Assembly: GCA_052145115.1 (NCBI GenBank)
Contig: JBKQPG010000033.1
Location: 4,170-68,169 of the forward strand
Direction: 5' to 3'
DNA: 64,000 nucleotides
Source of the DNA: CAIVVT01 sp052145115
Lineage (GTDB): Bacteria; Acidobacteriota; Terriglobia; Bryobacterales; Bryobacteraceae
The notes beneath the pieces were generated by a model. The model was not told where the DNA came from. It saw nothing but the letters and a program-made list of their open reading frames with translations, and did not search any database. Of the stretch, positions 40,127 through 50,000 are shown in pieces (the first letter of the stretch is position 1; each line of letters starts with the position of its first letter). Both the position numbers and the translations under genes were made by a program.

Positions 40127-41335
40127 CTACCACTTCAGTTTCAGATCGGCGTGGAGGCGCTCCTTCGATTTCATCATCTCGTCCCAGGTGATGACGCGCT
40201 GCTGATAGGCCGCCATGCGGCCCAGAATCGCCGTCAGGTTGCTCTCCACGGAGCGCTCCGCGTCGTTGATCGGCTGGCCGTCGCGGATGCTGGCGATGAA
40301 CGCCTTAATGTTGTTGACGCAACCCTGCTTAAACGTGTCGTCCTTCTCCGCGCCCAGCCACTTGTTTTCGCCCGTGATGCGGACCAGCCCGCCGTAGTGC
40401 GTGTCGGCGCAGCCCTTGATGCCGAACACGCGCACGCACAGGTCGGAAAAGCTATTCGTCAACTGGTTCGAGCTAAAGTCGGCCACCACATCGCCGCCGT
40501 ACCAGAACGTCACCTGGAAATGGTCGTAGGCATCGCCAGCGTCGTATTGCGTGCCGCTCCAGTCCGCGCGCCCGCCGGCGCCGGTGGCCTTCAGCGGATG
40601 CCCTTGCAGCAGCCAGTTGGCGACATCGATCACGTGGATGTTCTGTTCCACGATGATGTCGCCGCCGGTCACCTTGTCCATGAAGAAGTTCAGCAGTCGC
40701 CGCTCGCCCGGGTCCATCCCCGGCGTGCCCTTGTCCTTGACCGGCCGCCCGGCGTAATAGAACACCTGCGCCAGGGCCGGCTTCCCGATGTCGCCCTGGT
40801 GGACGCGCTTGGCGGCTTCCTGGTAGACCTCCTGGGCACGCGTCTGGAAATCGACCCAGAAGCTCAGGTTCTTCTGCGCGGCCAGCTTGCCGCTGGCCTG
40901 GAAGCTGAGGCATCCCGGTACGTCCACGGCGATGGGCTTGGCGCAGAAGACGTGTTTGCCGGCCTTGACCGCCTCCTCGGCGTGCAGCGGGTGGAAGTAC
41001 GGCGGCGTCTCGATGATCACGCCATCCAGCTTCGAGTGCGCCAGTTCCTTGTAGGCCTCGGGGCCGTAGTAGGCGCGCGAGCTGTCGACCTTCCAGATTG
41101 CGTTGGTTGAGTCCAGGTGTTCCCTGATCACGTCGGCCAGCGCGACGATGCGCGCGCCGGTGTATTCGGGGAAAAACGGCGCCAGCCAGTTGCCGCGCCC
41201 GCCGCACCCGATGAGGCCCACCTCCACCGCCGAGTTGGCCTGCGAGCCAAATACCGTCGCCGGCTTCAAAATCAAGAGCCCCGCGGCGGCCGTCTTGACG
41301 AAGTTACGGCGGTCGGGACCGGTGCTGTTGCTCAT
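40127..41335 (-). CDS. Tat-exported Gfo/Idh/MocA-family oxidoreductase
   Basis: About 402 residues. D-R-R-N-F-V-K-T-A-A-A-G is a twin-arginine signal, then V-G-L-I-G-C-G-G-R-G-N-W-L (Rossmann loop) and H-V-F-C-A-K-P-I (E-K-P position read A-K-P). G-G-D-I-I-V-E-Q-N-I-H-V-I-D-V-A-N-W is the substrate helix of the periplasmic subgroup. GGAGG precedes the ATG at 41335. First of a three-gene leftward unit with the aldo/keto reductase and the sugar-acid dehydratase, indicating oxidation of a sugar followed by dehydration. Confidence 0.9.
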   Translation of the reverse strand: MSNSTGPDRRNFVKTAAAGLLILKPATVFGSQANSAVEVGLIGCGGRGNWLAPFFPEYTGARIVALADVIREHLDSTNAIWKVDSSRAYYGPEAYKELAHSKLDGVIIETPPYFHPLHAEEAVKAGKHVFCAKPIAVDVPGCLSFQASGKLAAQKNLSFWVDFQTRAQEVYQEAAKRVHQGDIGKPALAQVFYYAGRPVKDKGTPGMDPGERRLLNFFMDKVTGGDIIVEQNIHVIDVANWLLQGHPLKATGAGGRADWSGTQYDAGDAYDHFQVTFWYGGDVVADFSSNQLTNSFSDLCVRVFGIKGCADTHYGGLVRITGENKWLGAEKDDTFKQGCVNNIKAFIASIRDGQPINDAERSVESNLTAILGRMAAYQQRVITWDEMMKSKERLHADLKLKW

Positions 41336-41440
41336 ACTCACCTCCAATAAATCGGTGTTGATTCCGCGGCTTGCAATCTATCACACCGCGTACCAGGGCA
41401 GCGCCGGAGCCGTGGCCGGGCGCACCCGCAGCGTCGCACG

Positions 41441-42565
41441 CTAGAACAACGTCGCCTGTTCCCCTGAAGCTACCGCGCTGATCGCGCGCACCACGCGCCG
41501 GTACGGGATTTCGCCGAAATTTGGGAACCCAATCCATTGCCCGTCTCGCCACGAGGAATAATACCAGCGCGCCAGCAGGGCCACGTGCTCCTGCCGCTCC
41601 CGCAGCGTCACGCGCGCCGCCGGCAGGGCCTGGACGATCTCCCGCAGCCGCCGGTCGATGGGGATCATCTCGCTGCCGGCGGCGACGCGAAACGGCGCCT
41701 CCGGCAACCATACCCCGCCAGTGAGAAACCGCAGCGCCACCGTGCCCGCGTCCACCGACGGCAGCACCGCCACGCCGCACAGATGTTCCAGCTCCGTCGC
41801 CAGTTCGTCGCGCAGCTTCAGCACCTGTTCCACCTTCTGGTAGCGCTCGTGCTGCCGCCGCGCCTCCTCAAATTGCATCTCTTCGCTGCAGCGTTCGCGT
41901 GCCGCCGCGATGGAGTGCAATTGCGACCCTCCGCCGGTCGTGAGGAACTCCACCAGCCGCTTCACCTCGCTCGCGTACTCTTCGCGTCCGACCACTTCCT
42001 GGCATGGTCTCAGGCAGCGCATCATCTCGCCGTAGATGCACCCGGGATGGTCCGGCGATGGCGACAGATCCTCCTGGCAGCGCCGGATTTGGAACAAATC
42101 GAGCACCTCCTGTTCGAAGCGCTCCGCCGCGGCCCGTGTCCGGAAAGGACCGTATTGGCACGCCCGCGCTCCGCTCAGCCGGTTGGTCACGGTGGTGCGG
42201 GGGAATTCGTTCGCCAGCAGCAGCTTCACGAAAGGCGCCGGGCGGAGACGGACGATGCGCTCATAATCGTCCGGGAATTCGCGTCGGGCCGTCGCATAGA
42301 ACAGCAGACCGGCCTCGAGTTTCGAAGCCGTCAGGCTGTATTCCACCCGCCCCGCGATGCCGCGCAGGTTCAGCCGCCGCGCGGCCGCGCCCTGCTGGCC
42401 CAGCAATCGCTTCAAGCGCCGCCGCAGAAATCCTGTTCTCGACAGGTACGGCCGGGACGCGCCCGCATCCGCCTTCGGCCGCACCAGGAAAACCGCCGGG
42501 CGATCCGGCGCCGCCGCGAGATCGCTTTCGAGCGACGGTCCGATTTCAAATGCGCCTTCCCTCAT
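41441..42565 (-). CDS. UvrC-like protein lacking the C-terminal nuclease
   Basis: A 374-residue protein resembling the N-terminal half of excinuclease UvrC. The first 100 residues occupy the GIY-YIG position (Y-S-L-T-A-S-K-L-E-A-G and Y-E-R-I-V-R-L). Y-G-P-F-R-T-R-A-A-A-E-R-F-E-Q-E-V-L-D-L-F-Q-I-R-R-C and C-L-R-P-C-Q-E-V-V-G-R-E-E-Y are the UvrC linker, and E-E-M-Q-F-E-E-A-R-R-Q-H-E-R-Y is a UVR motif. There is no RNase H or helix-hairpin-helix part, as in Cho-type proteins, yet the order differs from Cho. It may assist or antagonise nucleotide excision repair. Confidence 0.78.
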   Translation of the reverse strand: MREGAFEIGPSLESDLAAAPDRPAVFLVRPKADAGASRPYLSRTGFLRRRLKRLLGQQGAAARRLNLRGIAGRVEYSLTASKLEAGLLFYATARREFPDDYERIVRLRPAPFVKLLLANEFPRTTVTNRLSGARACQYGPFRTRAAAERFEQEVLDLFQIRRCQEDLSPSPDHPGCIYGEMMRCLRPCQEVVGREEYASEVKRLVEFLTTGGGSQLHSIAAARERCSEEMQFEEARRQHERYQKVEQVLKLRDELATELEHLCGVAVLPSVDAGTVALRFLTGGVWLPEAPFRVAAGSEMIPIDRRLREIVQALPAARVTLRERQEHVALLARWYYSSWRDGQWIGFPNFGEIPYRRVVRAISAVASGEQATLF

Positions 42566-42741
42566 CGAATCTCCTCGAGGAAACGGCGGAACCCGGTCTG
42601 GTGGCGCACCCCGGTGGTTTTCACCACCACCCTGCGACGCACGCTCATGAGTTCGATTGTAGCGGGGACTTTATCAGCCGGCCGCTAGCCCGTTCGCCGC
42701 AGCCGTGCTGCTCCTCGTATCGGTTGTGAAGGGAAAGCGAG

Positions 42742-43164
42742 CTACCGCGCCACGAACGGGAGCGTGTCGACGATCAGTTGTTCGTCCGTCTTGACGATCA
42801 GCAGCACCGTGCCGGCCACCAGCCGCTGGTAGCCCTGCGGCATCGGCGGCAGCTTGGCCAGCAACTCCTGCGGCGGCGGCGCCAGGCTGCTCATGGCGCT
42901 CGCGGTGAGCTTGGCCCCGCGATGGACCTGGCTCATGATTGCCGACGGCACGGCCACCGCCAGGTGCCGGCCCTGTTCCAGCGCATCCTGGAACCAGTTC
43001 GCCACCAGCCGCACCTCCGCCTTGGTGAATTGCGGGTAGCGGAACCAGTACGGAGCAGCGACGGTCTTCTCGATCGGCTGCCTGCCCTTCCGCCTTTTCG
43101 GGGTTTGCGCCTGGGCGCACAGCGCGCACGCACAGGCCAAGCCCAGCACCAGCAATCGCCGCAT
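42742..43164 (-). CDS. Secreted hypothetical protein
   Basis: A 140-residue protein with a signal peptide (M-R-R-L-L-V-L-G-L-A-C-A-C-A-L-C-A-Q-A-Q, cleavage near residue 20) and a basic stretch T-P-K-R-R-K-G-R. The mature part is helical with V-R-L-V-A-N-W-F-Q-D-A-L-E and ends in a hydrophobic strand pair (T-V-L-L-I-V-K-T-D-E-Q-L-I-V-D). No family recognised. Confidence 0.6.
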   Translation of the reverse strand: MRRLLVLGLACACALCAQAQTPKRRKGRQPIEKTVAAPYWFRYPQFTKAEVRLVANWFQDALEQGRHLAVAVPSAIMSQVHRGAKLTASAMSSLAPPPQELLAKLPPMPQGYQRLVAGTVLLIVKTDEQLIVDTLPFVAR

Positions 43165-43186
43165 GCCACTACACTATCAGATCCTG

Positions 43187-44452
43187 TTATTCGTAACGCA
43201 AGGCCTCGACCGGGTCCAGCCGCGCCGCCTTCGTCGCCGGCCATAGCCCGAAGAACACCCCCACCCCGACCGAAACGCCAATTCCCAACAGCGCCGCCCA
43301 CATCGGGACAGACGTCGGCAGGGTTGGGAACGCCAGCCGGGCGGCGACCGAGATCAGCCAGCCCACCAGCATACCCAGCAAACCGCCGGTAAAAGTGAGC
43401 ACCACCGCCTCGGTGAGGAACTGGATCACGATATCCAGCCGCCGCGCTCCCACGGCCTTGCGGATGCCGATTTCGCGCGTCCGCTCGGTTACCGATACCA
43501 GCATGATGTTCATCACCCCGATGCCACCCACCAGCAGCCCCACCGAACTCAGCACCACCATCACCAGCGCCGTGACCGCCATCACCGAACGGAAGCTCTC
43601 GATCAGGCTCTCGGCCGTGGAGAGGCCGAAGTCGTCCGGGTCGCTGTACTTCACGCGGCGCTGCTGGCGCAGCACGCCCCGCACTTCGTCCATCGCCTTG
43701 GCCATGTCCGCGCCCGGCATGAGCTTGACCGTCAACAGGTGTTCCTTGGCCTGCGGATTGGTCTTGCGCATGGTCCAGTAGGGGATGATCACGCGATTGT
43801 CCTGCTGCCCCGGGAAGGCGTTGGCCGGGCGCTTCATCACGCCCAACACCTGGTACTCGTGCCCGTCGACGATGATGATCTTGCCGACCGGATCCTCCGT
43901 GGCGAACAGGTTCTTCTGCACGTCCTCGCCGATCACCACCACCGGCATGCGATGCTGATCCTCGAACTCACTGAAAAAGCGGCCGTACTTCATCTCCGCC
44001 ATGCCGCTGGCGACATAGCCGGCCACCGTGCCGCCGATCTGCGGCTGGTAGACGTCGTTGCCTTTGTAGTGCACGCGGTGGATGAAATCCCACTGCCCCG
44101 AAGGGTACAGATAAGGTCCGACGCCTTTGACCGAGGGGCAGCGCTCCTCAATGGCGCGCGCGTCCTCGATGGTCAGATACTTGCGCTTGTCCATTTCGGG
44201 GTCGCGCGGTCCGATGTGGACGCCCGCCGCGAAGCGCGTGACGATGATCGAGTCGGTGCCGAAGCTCGAGATCACGCCCGTGACGGCGGAGTCGAAGCCC
44301 GTAAGGATCGAGCCCACTCCGATGATCGTGCCCGTGCCGATGATCACTCCCAGCACGGTCAGGAACGAGCGCATCTTGTGGCCGCGCACGGCGTCCCAGG
44401 CCAGTTGGATGCCGGCGCCCAGCAGCGCCAGTTCGCGTTTGCGCCTGCTCAT
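43187..44452 (-). CDS. ABC transporter permease, MacB/FtsX type (second)
   Basis: A 421-residue permease. One N-terminal helix (K-M-R-S-F-L-T-V-L-G-V-I-I-G-T), a large MacB periplasmic core (about 60-280) and three C-terminal helices of the FtsX domain, with T-E-R-T-R-E-I-G-I-R-K-A-V-G-A-R-R, the MacB signature, and final R-L-D-P-V-E-A-L-R-Y-E. Three bases separate it from the paralogous permease upstream. No ATP-binding subunit is encoded nearby, so it must recruit one from elsewhere. Confidence 0.92.
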   Translation of the reverse strand: MSRRKRELALLGAGIQLAWDAVRGHKMRSFLTVLGVIIGTGTIIGVGSILTGFDSAVTGVISSFGTDSIIVTRFAAGVHIGPRDPEMDKRKYLTIEDARAIEERCPSVKGVGPYLYPSGQWDFIHRVHYKGNDVYQPQIGGTVAGYVASGMAEMKYGRFFSEFEDQHRMPVVVIGEDVQKNLFATEDPVGKIIIVDGHEYQVLGVMKRPANAFPGQQDNRVIIPYWTMRKTNPQAKEHLLTVKLMPGADMAKAMDEVRGVLRQQRRVKYSDPDDFGLSTAESLIESFRSVMAVTALVMVVLSSVGLLVGGIGVMNIMLVSVTERTREIGIRKAVGARRLDIVIQFLTEAVVLTFTGGLLGMLVGWLISVAARLAFPTLPTSVPMWAALLGIGVSVGVGVFFGLWPATKAARLDPVEALRYE

Positions 44453-44455
44453 CGG

Positions 44456-45697
44456 TTACTTCTCCGCCCGCAAGGCTTCGATCGGATCGAGCTTGGCTGC
44501 CTTCTGCGCCGGGTAGATGCCAAAAAACAACCCGACCGCCGCCGAGAGACCCACCCCGACGAAAATGGCCGTGCGTGGAAGCTCCATCGGCATCGGCGTG
44601 GCGTTTCTGACCAGGATGGCGATGGCCCAGGCGATCAGAACGCCGATCAGGCCGCCGCTTCCCGACAGCACCGCCGACTCCACCAGGAACTGCCGCAGGA
44701 TGTCGACCTTGCGCGCCCCCAGCGACTTGCGGATGCCGATCTCGTGCGTCCGTTCCGTCACGACGGCCAGCATGATGTTCATGATCACCACCCCGCCCAC
44801 CACCATGAACACGCTCACCACCGCCATCGCCGTCGCCGCGATGGCCTGCGTGATGGTGTCCCACAGCCGCATGATCGATTCCGAGGTCAGGATCATGAAA
44901 TTATCGCCCTGCTTGGGCGGCAGGTGCCGGTGCGCGCGCATCAGCACCTTCACCTCCTCCATGGCCTGCTCCAGGTGCTCCTGGTCGATGGCCTGCATGT
45001 TGTAGCTGAGCCAGCGCCGCGAACCGTAGATCTTGAAAAACGTCCCGATCGGGATATGGACGAAGTTGTCCTGTGACTGGCCGAAGACGTTGCCGATGCG
45101 TTTGGCTACGCCGATGACTTCGAACGGCCGCCCCTCGATGTCGATCGTCTTGCCGATCGCGTCGCTGTCGGGGAACAGCTTCTCCTTCAGGTCGACGCCC
45201 AGAAACGCAACCTGTCGCCGGTTCTGGTCCTCGCCTTGCGTGAAGTAGCGCCCCGTCGCCACGTTCACGTTCTGCAGCAGGGCGTTGTTCTCCGTGCCGC
45301 CGTGCAGGTCCGCGGCATCCTCGTGCAGCGCCCTGTGGGTCGCCTTGGCGTTGGTTTCGCAGTCCATGCCGATTTCTTTCACCAGCGTGGCCTTTTCCTT
45401 CAGGAACTGGTACTCCTCGACGCTCAGCTCGGGGTTCTTTTTCAGAAACTCCAGGAACTGTTTGGGATCCCAGTCGCCCAGAAACGCAAATCGGACCACC
45501 ACGAATCCGCCCGCGCCCATGTCGGCGATCTTGTCGGCCACGTACACGTTCATCCCGTGGATGATCGCCATCACCGCGATCAGCGTCGTGGTGGACAGGA
45601 TGATGCCCAGGAGTGTCAGGAAACTGCGCAGCTTGGAGCCACGCAGCGAGTCGATGGCCAGCTTGAACGATTCCACAATCGAGGCGCGCGAACTCAT
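44456..45697 (-). CDS. ABC transporter permease, MacB/FtsX type (first)
   Basis: A 413-residue paralogue of the following permease: N-terminal helix (L-R-S-F-L-T-L-L-G-I-I-L-S-T-T), MacB core and FtsX helices, with T-E-R-T-H-E-I-G-I-R-K-S-L-G-A-R-K and the ending A-K-L-D-P-I-E-A-L-R-A-E-K. The ATG at 45697 overlaps the stop of the YheT-like hydrolase gene (TAATG), so three genes are coupled. Two unlike MacB permeases suggest a heterodimeric export or envelope-signalling complex. Confidence 0.92.
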   Translation of the reverse strand: MSSRASIVESFKLAIDSLRGSKLRSFLTLLGIILSTTTLIAVMAIIHGMNVYVADKIADMGAGGFVVVRFAFLGDWDPKQFLEFLKKNPELSVEEYQFLKEKATLVKEIGMDCETNAKATHRALHEDAADLHGGTENNALLQNVNVATGRYFTQGEDQNRRQVAFLGVDLKEKLFPDSDAIGKTIDIEGRPFEVIGVAKRIGNVFGQSQDNFVHIPIGTFFKIYGSRRWLSYNMQAIDQEHLEQAMEEVKVLMRAHRHLPPKQGDNFMILTSESIMRLWDTITQAIAATAMAVVSVFMVVGGVVIMNIMLAVVTERTHEIGIRKSLGARKVDILRQFLVESAVLSGSGGLIGVLIAWAIAILVRNATPMPMELPRTAIFVGVGLSAAVGLFFGIYPAQKAAKLDPIEALRAEK

Positions 45698-46701
45698 TAC
45701 TTTTCCAGACGAGGAACGAGGCCGCTTTGTTCCTCCGCAGTCCCCCGGATCCGGTTCTCCATCCATTCGCCCGCCACTTCATCCGCCCAAAAACGCGGTT
45801 TCTGGCGGGCCAGGAAGCCCAGGTGGCCGCCGTGCCGCGGTGCCACCAGGTGCAGATGGGGATTCGAACGGACTTCCTGAGCGTTGAATATCTCGAATGG
45901 AATCATCGGGTCGTCCTGCGCCTGGATCAGCAGCGCCGGAACCCGGATCGCAGCGAGAAAGCGGATCGCCGACTGCGTCCGGTAGTAATTCGCCGCGTCG
46001 CCGAAACCGAACGCCGGGGCCGTGTAACGGTCGTCGAACTCGTAAATCGTCCGCACCTGCTCCAGCCCGTCCAGCGGATATCGAGCCCCATCGAGCGCAT
46101 GCTTGCGCCGATACCGCGCGCACAGCCGCCGCACGAAGCGCCGCTCATATAGCCCGTGCGCGCGCCGGCCGATCTGTTCGACGCAGGCCCGCAGATCGAG
46201 CGGCGTCGAGACCGCGCACAAGCCGGCAATCAGCCCCCGCGCCTGTTCGCCCAATTCGCCGGCCAGCTTCAGCACCACGTTCCCGCCCAGCGAATAGCCG
46301 ATCAGGAACAGCGGGCCCCGGCCCTCGGCCTGGAATCGCCGCAGCAATGCCAGCATGTCGACGGTCAGACCCGAGTGGTACATCGTCGGCGTCAGATGCT
46401 CGCTCCCGCCGCAGCTACGCATGTTCATCCGATGGGCCGCCAACCCCGACTCCGCCAGGCGCTGCGCCATCGACACCATGTACCCGCTCTGGCTGGACCC
46501 CTCCAGCCCGTGCATCAGCAGCGCTTCGCCGCGCACGCGCCCTGCCGGCCGGTTCTCATCTACCAGCACCTGTGTCCCCGGCTCGGTCGCGTACAGCGCC
46601 CGCCGCGTGGGGAAGCGCGACTCGTCGATGGCCCGCGGCCAGTAGTTCCCGGCAACGGTCAGAATGTGGGGGTTGCGAATTAGCGGCAGGAACGGGCGCA
46701 A
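45697..46701 (-). CDS. Alpha/beta hydrolase, YheT (COG0429) type
   Basis: About 334 residues. N-P-H-I-L-T-V near the start, L-L-M-H-G-L-E-G-S-S-Q-S-G-Y (oxyanion loop), G-Y-S-L-G-G-N-V-V (nucleophile elbow), A-Q-D-D-P-M-I-P-F (acid) and P-R-H-G-G-H-L-G-F (His) define the hydrolase. The start is uncertain: no ATG is in frame, and the TTG at 46701 (L-R-P-F-L-P-L-I-R-N-P-H) with TACAAT seven bases upstream is my choice. Reading further upstream would run through the tRNA gene and is rejected. Its stop overlaps the first MacB permease start. Confidence 0.82.
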   Translation of the reverse strand: MRPFLPLIRNPHILTVAGNYWPRAIDESRFPTRRALYATEPGTQVLVDENRPAGRVRGEALLMHGLEGSSQSGYMVSMAQRLAESGLAAHRMNMRSCGGSEHLTPTMYHSGLTVDMLALLRRFQAEGRGPLFLIGYSLGGNVVLKLAGELGEQARGLIAGLCAVSTPLDLRACVEQIGRRAHGLYERRFVRRLCARYRRKHALDGARYPLDGLEQVRTIYEFDDRYTAPAFGFGDAANYYRTQSAIRFLAAIRVPALLIQAQDDPMIPFEIFNAQEVRSNPHLHLVAPRHGGHLGFLARQKPRFWADEVAGEWMENRIRGTAEEQSGLVPRLEK

Positions 46702-46763
46702 ATCACCATTGTAGGCCGTCGCGTTCTCTCGCGCCCTTTCGCGCCGTAAGACAGAGCTGACTG

Positions 46764-46787
46764 TTGCCCGGGCTCGATCCCGGGCAA
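46764..46787. other. Perfect 9-bp hairpin between the hydrolase and tRNA genes
   Basis: TTGCCCGGG, loop CTCGAT, CCCGGGCAA. No T-tract follows on either strand, so it is not a classical terminator. The rest of 46702-46904 is featureless apart from TACAAT at 46870-46875, a possible tRNA promoter -10 box. Confidence 0.6.
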
Positions 46788-46904
46788 GCCTCTGCTGTTC
46801 TGGCCGGACGCCGTCAGGCCGCCGATCCCGAATGCCTGCGCCCGGCTGGGGAGAGCACCGAATACCGGTTACAATCAAGACAGGCCGCCGGCGCGAGCGG
46901 GTGT

Positions 46905-46981
46905 GGGGACGTAGCTCAGATGGATAGAGCAACCGCCTCCTAAGCGGTAGGTCGGCAGTTCGACTCTGCCCGTCCCTACCA
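46905..46981 (+). tRNA. tRNA-Arg (anticodon CCT)
   Basis: Acceptor stem GGGGACG/CGTCCCT, D stem GCTC/GAGC, anticodon stem ACCGC/GCGGT with loop CTCCTAA (anticodon CCT at 46939-46941), T stem GGCAG/CTGCC with loop TTCGACT, discriminator A and an encoded CCA. It reads AGG. No integrase or duplicated tRNA end is seen next to it. Confidence 0.96.
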
Positions 46982-47029
46982 CATCCACCGTGCGGCGCAT
47001 TCTCCGTATACTGGGCTTCTCTGCCCCCC

Positions 47030-50000
47030 ATGCCTGACAAGCCCTTTGTCCACCTGCATTGCCACTCCGATTACTCGCTGCTCGACGGCGCTTGCGAAAT
47101 CTCGCGCCTGATGGAACTGGTCGAGCGCCAGAATATGCCGGCCATCGCGCTGACCGATCACGGCAATCTCTTCGGCGCGGTCGAGTTCTACACCAAGGCC
47201 AGGGAAAAAGGCATCCACCCCGTGATCGGCTGCGAAGTCTACGTGGCGCAGCAGGACCGGTCCATCAAGAACGACACAAACCGCTACAACCACCTGGTGC
47301 TGCTGTGCCAGAACCAGGAGGGCTATCGCAACCTGATCAACCTGGTTTCGACTGGTTTCCTGGAAGGCTTTTACTACAAGCCGCGCATCGACAAGGACCT
47401 GCTGGCGCAGCACAGCCGCGGGCTGATCGCGCTCTCGGGATGCCTGAAGGGCCAGGTCACGGAGTTGATGCTGCGCGAGCGCTACGACGACGCGCGCCGC
47501 CAAGCCTACGAATACCAGGACCTGTTCGGCAAGGGTAATTTTTTCCTGGAAATCCAGGACCACGGCTTGCCCGAGGACCGCGTGGCCATGCCGCAGGTGT
47601 ACCGCCTGTCAGTCGAGACCGGCATCCCGATGGTCGCCACGAACGACGCACATTACCTGGAACAATCCGATGCCAAGGCGCAGGACATCCTCACCTGCAT
47701 CCAGACCGGCAAACAGGTCAACGATGAGAAGCGGCTGCGCTTTTCCACCCAGGAGCTGTTCGTCAAGAACCGTGAGCAGATGCGGCAGCTGTTCGGCGAA
47801 GTGGAAGACGCGCTCGACCGGACCTGGGAGATCGCCCAGCGTTGCCAGGTGAAGCTGGAGCAGATCGAGGAGCCGTTTCCGAAGTTCGACGTGCCGGCCG
47901 AGCACACCATCGACACCTACTTCGCGTGGGTCGCGCGGCAGGGGTTCGAGCGCCGCAGAGTCAGGCTGGAACAACTAGCCGCGCAGGGTCGCCTGAAGAA
48001 CCGCGTGGCGGAGTATGAGGAACGCCTGGAAACCGAGATCGCGCTGATCCAGCAGATGAAGTTCTCGGGCTACCTGCTGATCGTGTGGGACTTCATCCGC
48101 CATGCCAAATCGGTAGGCATTCCGGTGGGACCGGGGCGTGGCTCGGCGGCTGGCTCGCTGGTGGCCTACGCGATGGGCATCACCAACATCGATCCGCTGC
48201 AGTACGGGCTGATCTTCGAGCGCTTCCTCAATCCCGAGCGCATCAGCCTGCCCGACATCGACGTCGATTTCTGCACCAATCGGCGCGGCGAGGTGATCCA
48301 GTACGTCACCGAAAAATACGGCCGTGAGCAGGTGGCGCAGATCATCACTTTTGGCACTCTGGCAGCCAAGCAGGCGCTGAAGGACGTCGGGCGCGCGCTG
48401 GAGATGAGCTTCTCCGAAACCGAAAAGCTGACCAAGCTGATTCCTAATCAACTCAACATCAAGCTGCAGGACGCGCTGGAGCAGGAGCCGGCGCTGAAAG
48501 CCGCCGCGGCGGGCGATGAACGGGTCAGGGAGATGCTCGATGTCGCGGTGCGGCTGGAGGGCATGGCGCGGAATTGCAGCGTGCACGCGGCGGGCGTCGT
48601 GATTTCGCCGCAGCCGCTGAAGGACCTGGTCCCGCTGTACAAGACGAACAAGGACGAAATCGTCACCCAGTACGACATGCAGTGGCTGGAAAAGCTCGGC
48701 CTGCTGAAGATGGATTTCCTGGGCCTGACGACGCTGACCATCATCAACGATGCGCTGGCGCTGATCAAGCAGATGCGTGGAGTGGAGCTGGACCTGGACG
48801 AACTGCCGCTGGACGATCCGGACACCTACCGCCGGATCTTCTCACAGGGCCTGACCAGCGGTGTGTTCCAGTTCGAGTCCACGGGCATGAAGGACGTGCT
48901 GCGGCGCTACCAGCCGGAGCGCATCGAGGACCTGATCGCGCTGAACGCGCTGTACCGGCCGGGGCCGATCAAGGGCGGCGTGGTCAACGATTTCATCGAC
49001 CGCAAGCACGGCCGGCGGCAGCCGACCTACGATCTGCCCGAATTGAAGCCGATTCTCGAGGAAACCTACGGCATCATCCTGTACCAGGAGCAGGTGATGC
49101 AGATCGCGCAGCGCATCGCCGGCTACCGCCTGGCCGAGGCTGACATCCTGCGCAAGGCGATGGGCAAGAAAAACGCCGCCGAGATGGACAAGCAGCGCCA
49201 GCGCTTCCTGAGCGGGGCGGCCGCGCTGGGCCACCCGCCGCGCAAAGCCGAGAAGCTGTTCGACCTGATGGCCGAGTTCGCGGGCTACGGGTTCAACAAG
49301 TCGCACTCCGCGGCCTACGGCTACCTGGCCTACCTGACGGGCTACCTGAAGGCGCATTACGCGGTGGAATTCATGGCCGCGCTGCTGACCTCGGAGACGG
49401 GCAACACCGACAAGGTGGTGAAGTACATCAACGAGTGCCGCGACCTCGGCATCGCGATCCTGCCGCCGGACGTGAACGCCTCCGACCTGAACTTCACGCC
49501 CGCCGCGGGGGCCATCCGCTTCGGCCTGGGGGCGGTGAAAAACGTGGGCGCGGGCGCGGTGCAGACGATCGTCCAGGCGCGCCAGCAGGGCGGCGCGTTC
49601 GTCTCGCTGGACGACTTTTGCGAACGCGTGGACCTGACCTCGCTCAACCGGCGCGTGATGGAGAGCCTGATCAAAGCCGGCGCGATGGACAGCCTGCCCG
49701 GCAGCCGGGCGCAAAAGATGGCGCTGATCGATGAAAGCATGGAATCCGGCCAGCGGGCGCGCAAGGATCGCGCGAGCGGGCAGGCGGGGCTGTTCGGCGA
49801 CCTGCTGGAGCCGGGCGCTGGCGCGGCGCCGGCCCGCGAGTATCCACGCCTGCCCGAATGGGACGCGCGCGCCAAGCTGCGCGGGGAGAAGGAGACCATC
49901 GGCTTCTACGTCACCGGCCATCCGCTGGACGAACACCGCTGGAAGGTGGGCGAGCTGGCGACGCATTCGAGCGACAGCCTGGAGGGCGTCGAGCGGGGCG

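Noticed and set aside
46764..46787. Hairpin as rho-independent terminator
   Set aside because: A strong stem, but no T-run on either strand.
46905..46981. tRNA-Arg as an island attachment site
   Set aside because: No integrase, no duplicated tRNA 3' end, and housekeeping genes on both sides.
46702..47040. N-terminal extension of the YheT-like hydrolase
   Set aside because: It would translate antisense through the tRNA-Arg gene; family homology starts only at about L-R-P-F-L-P-L-I-R-N-P-H.
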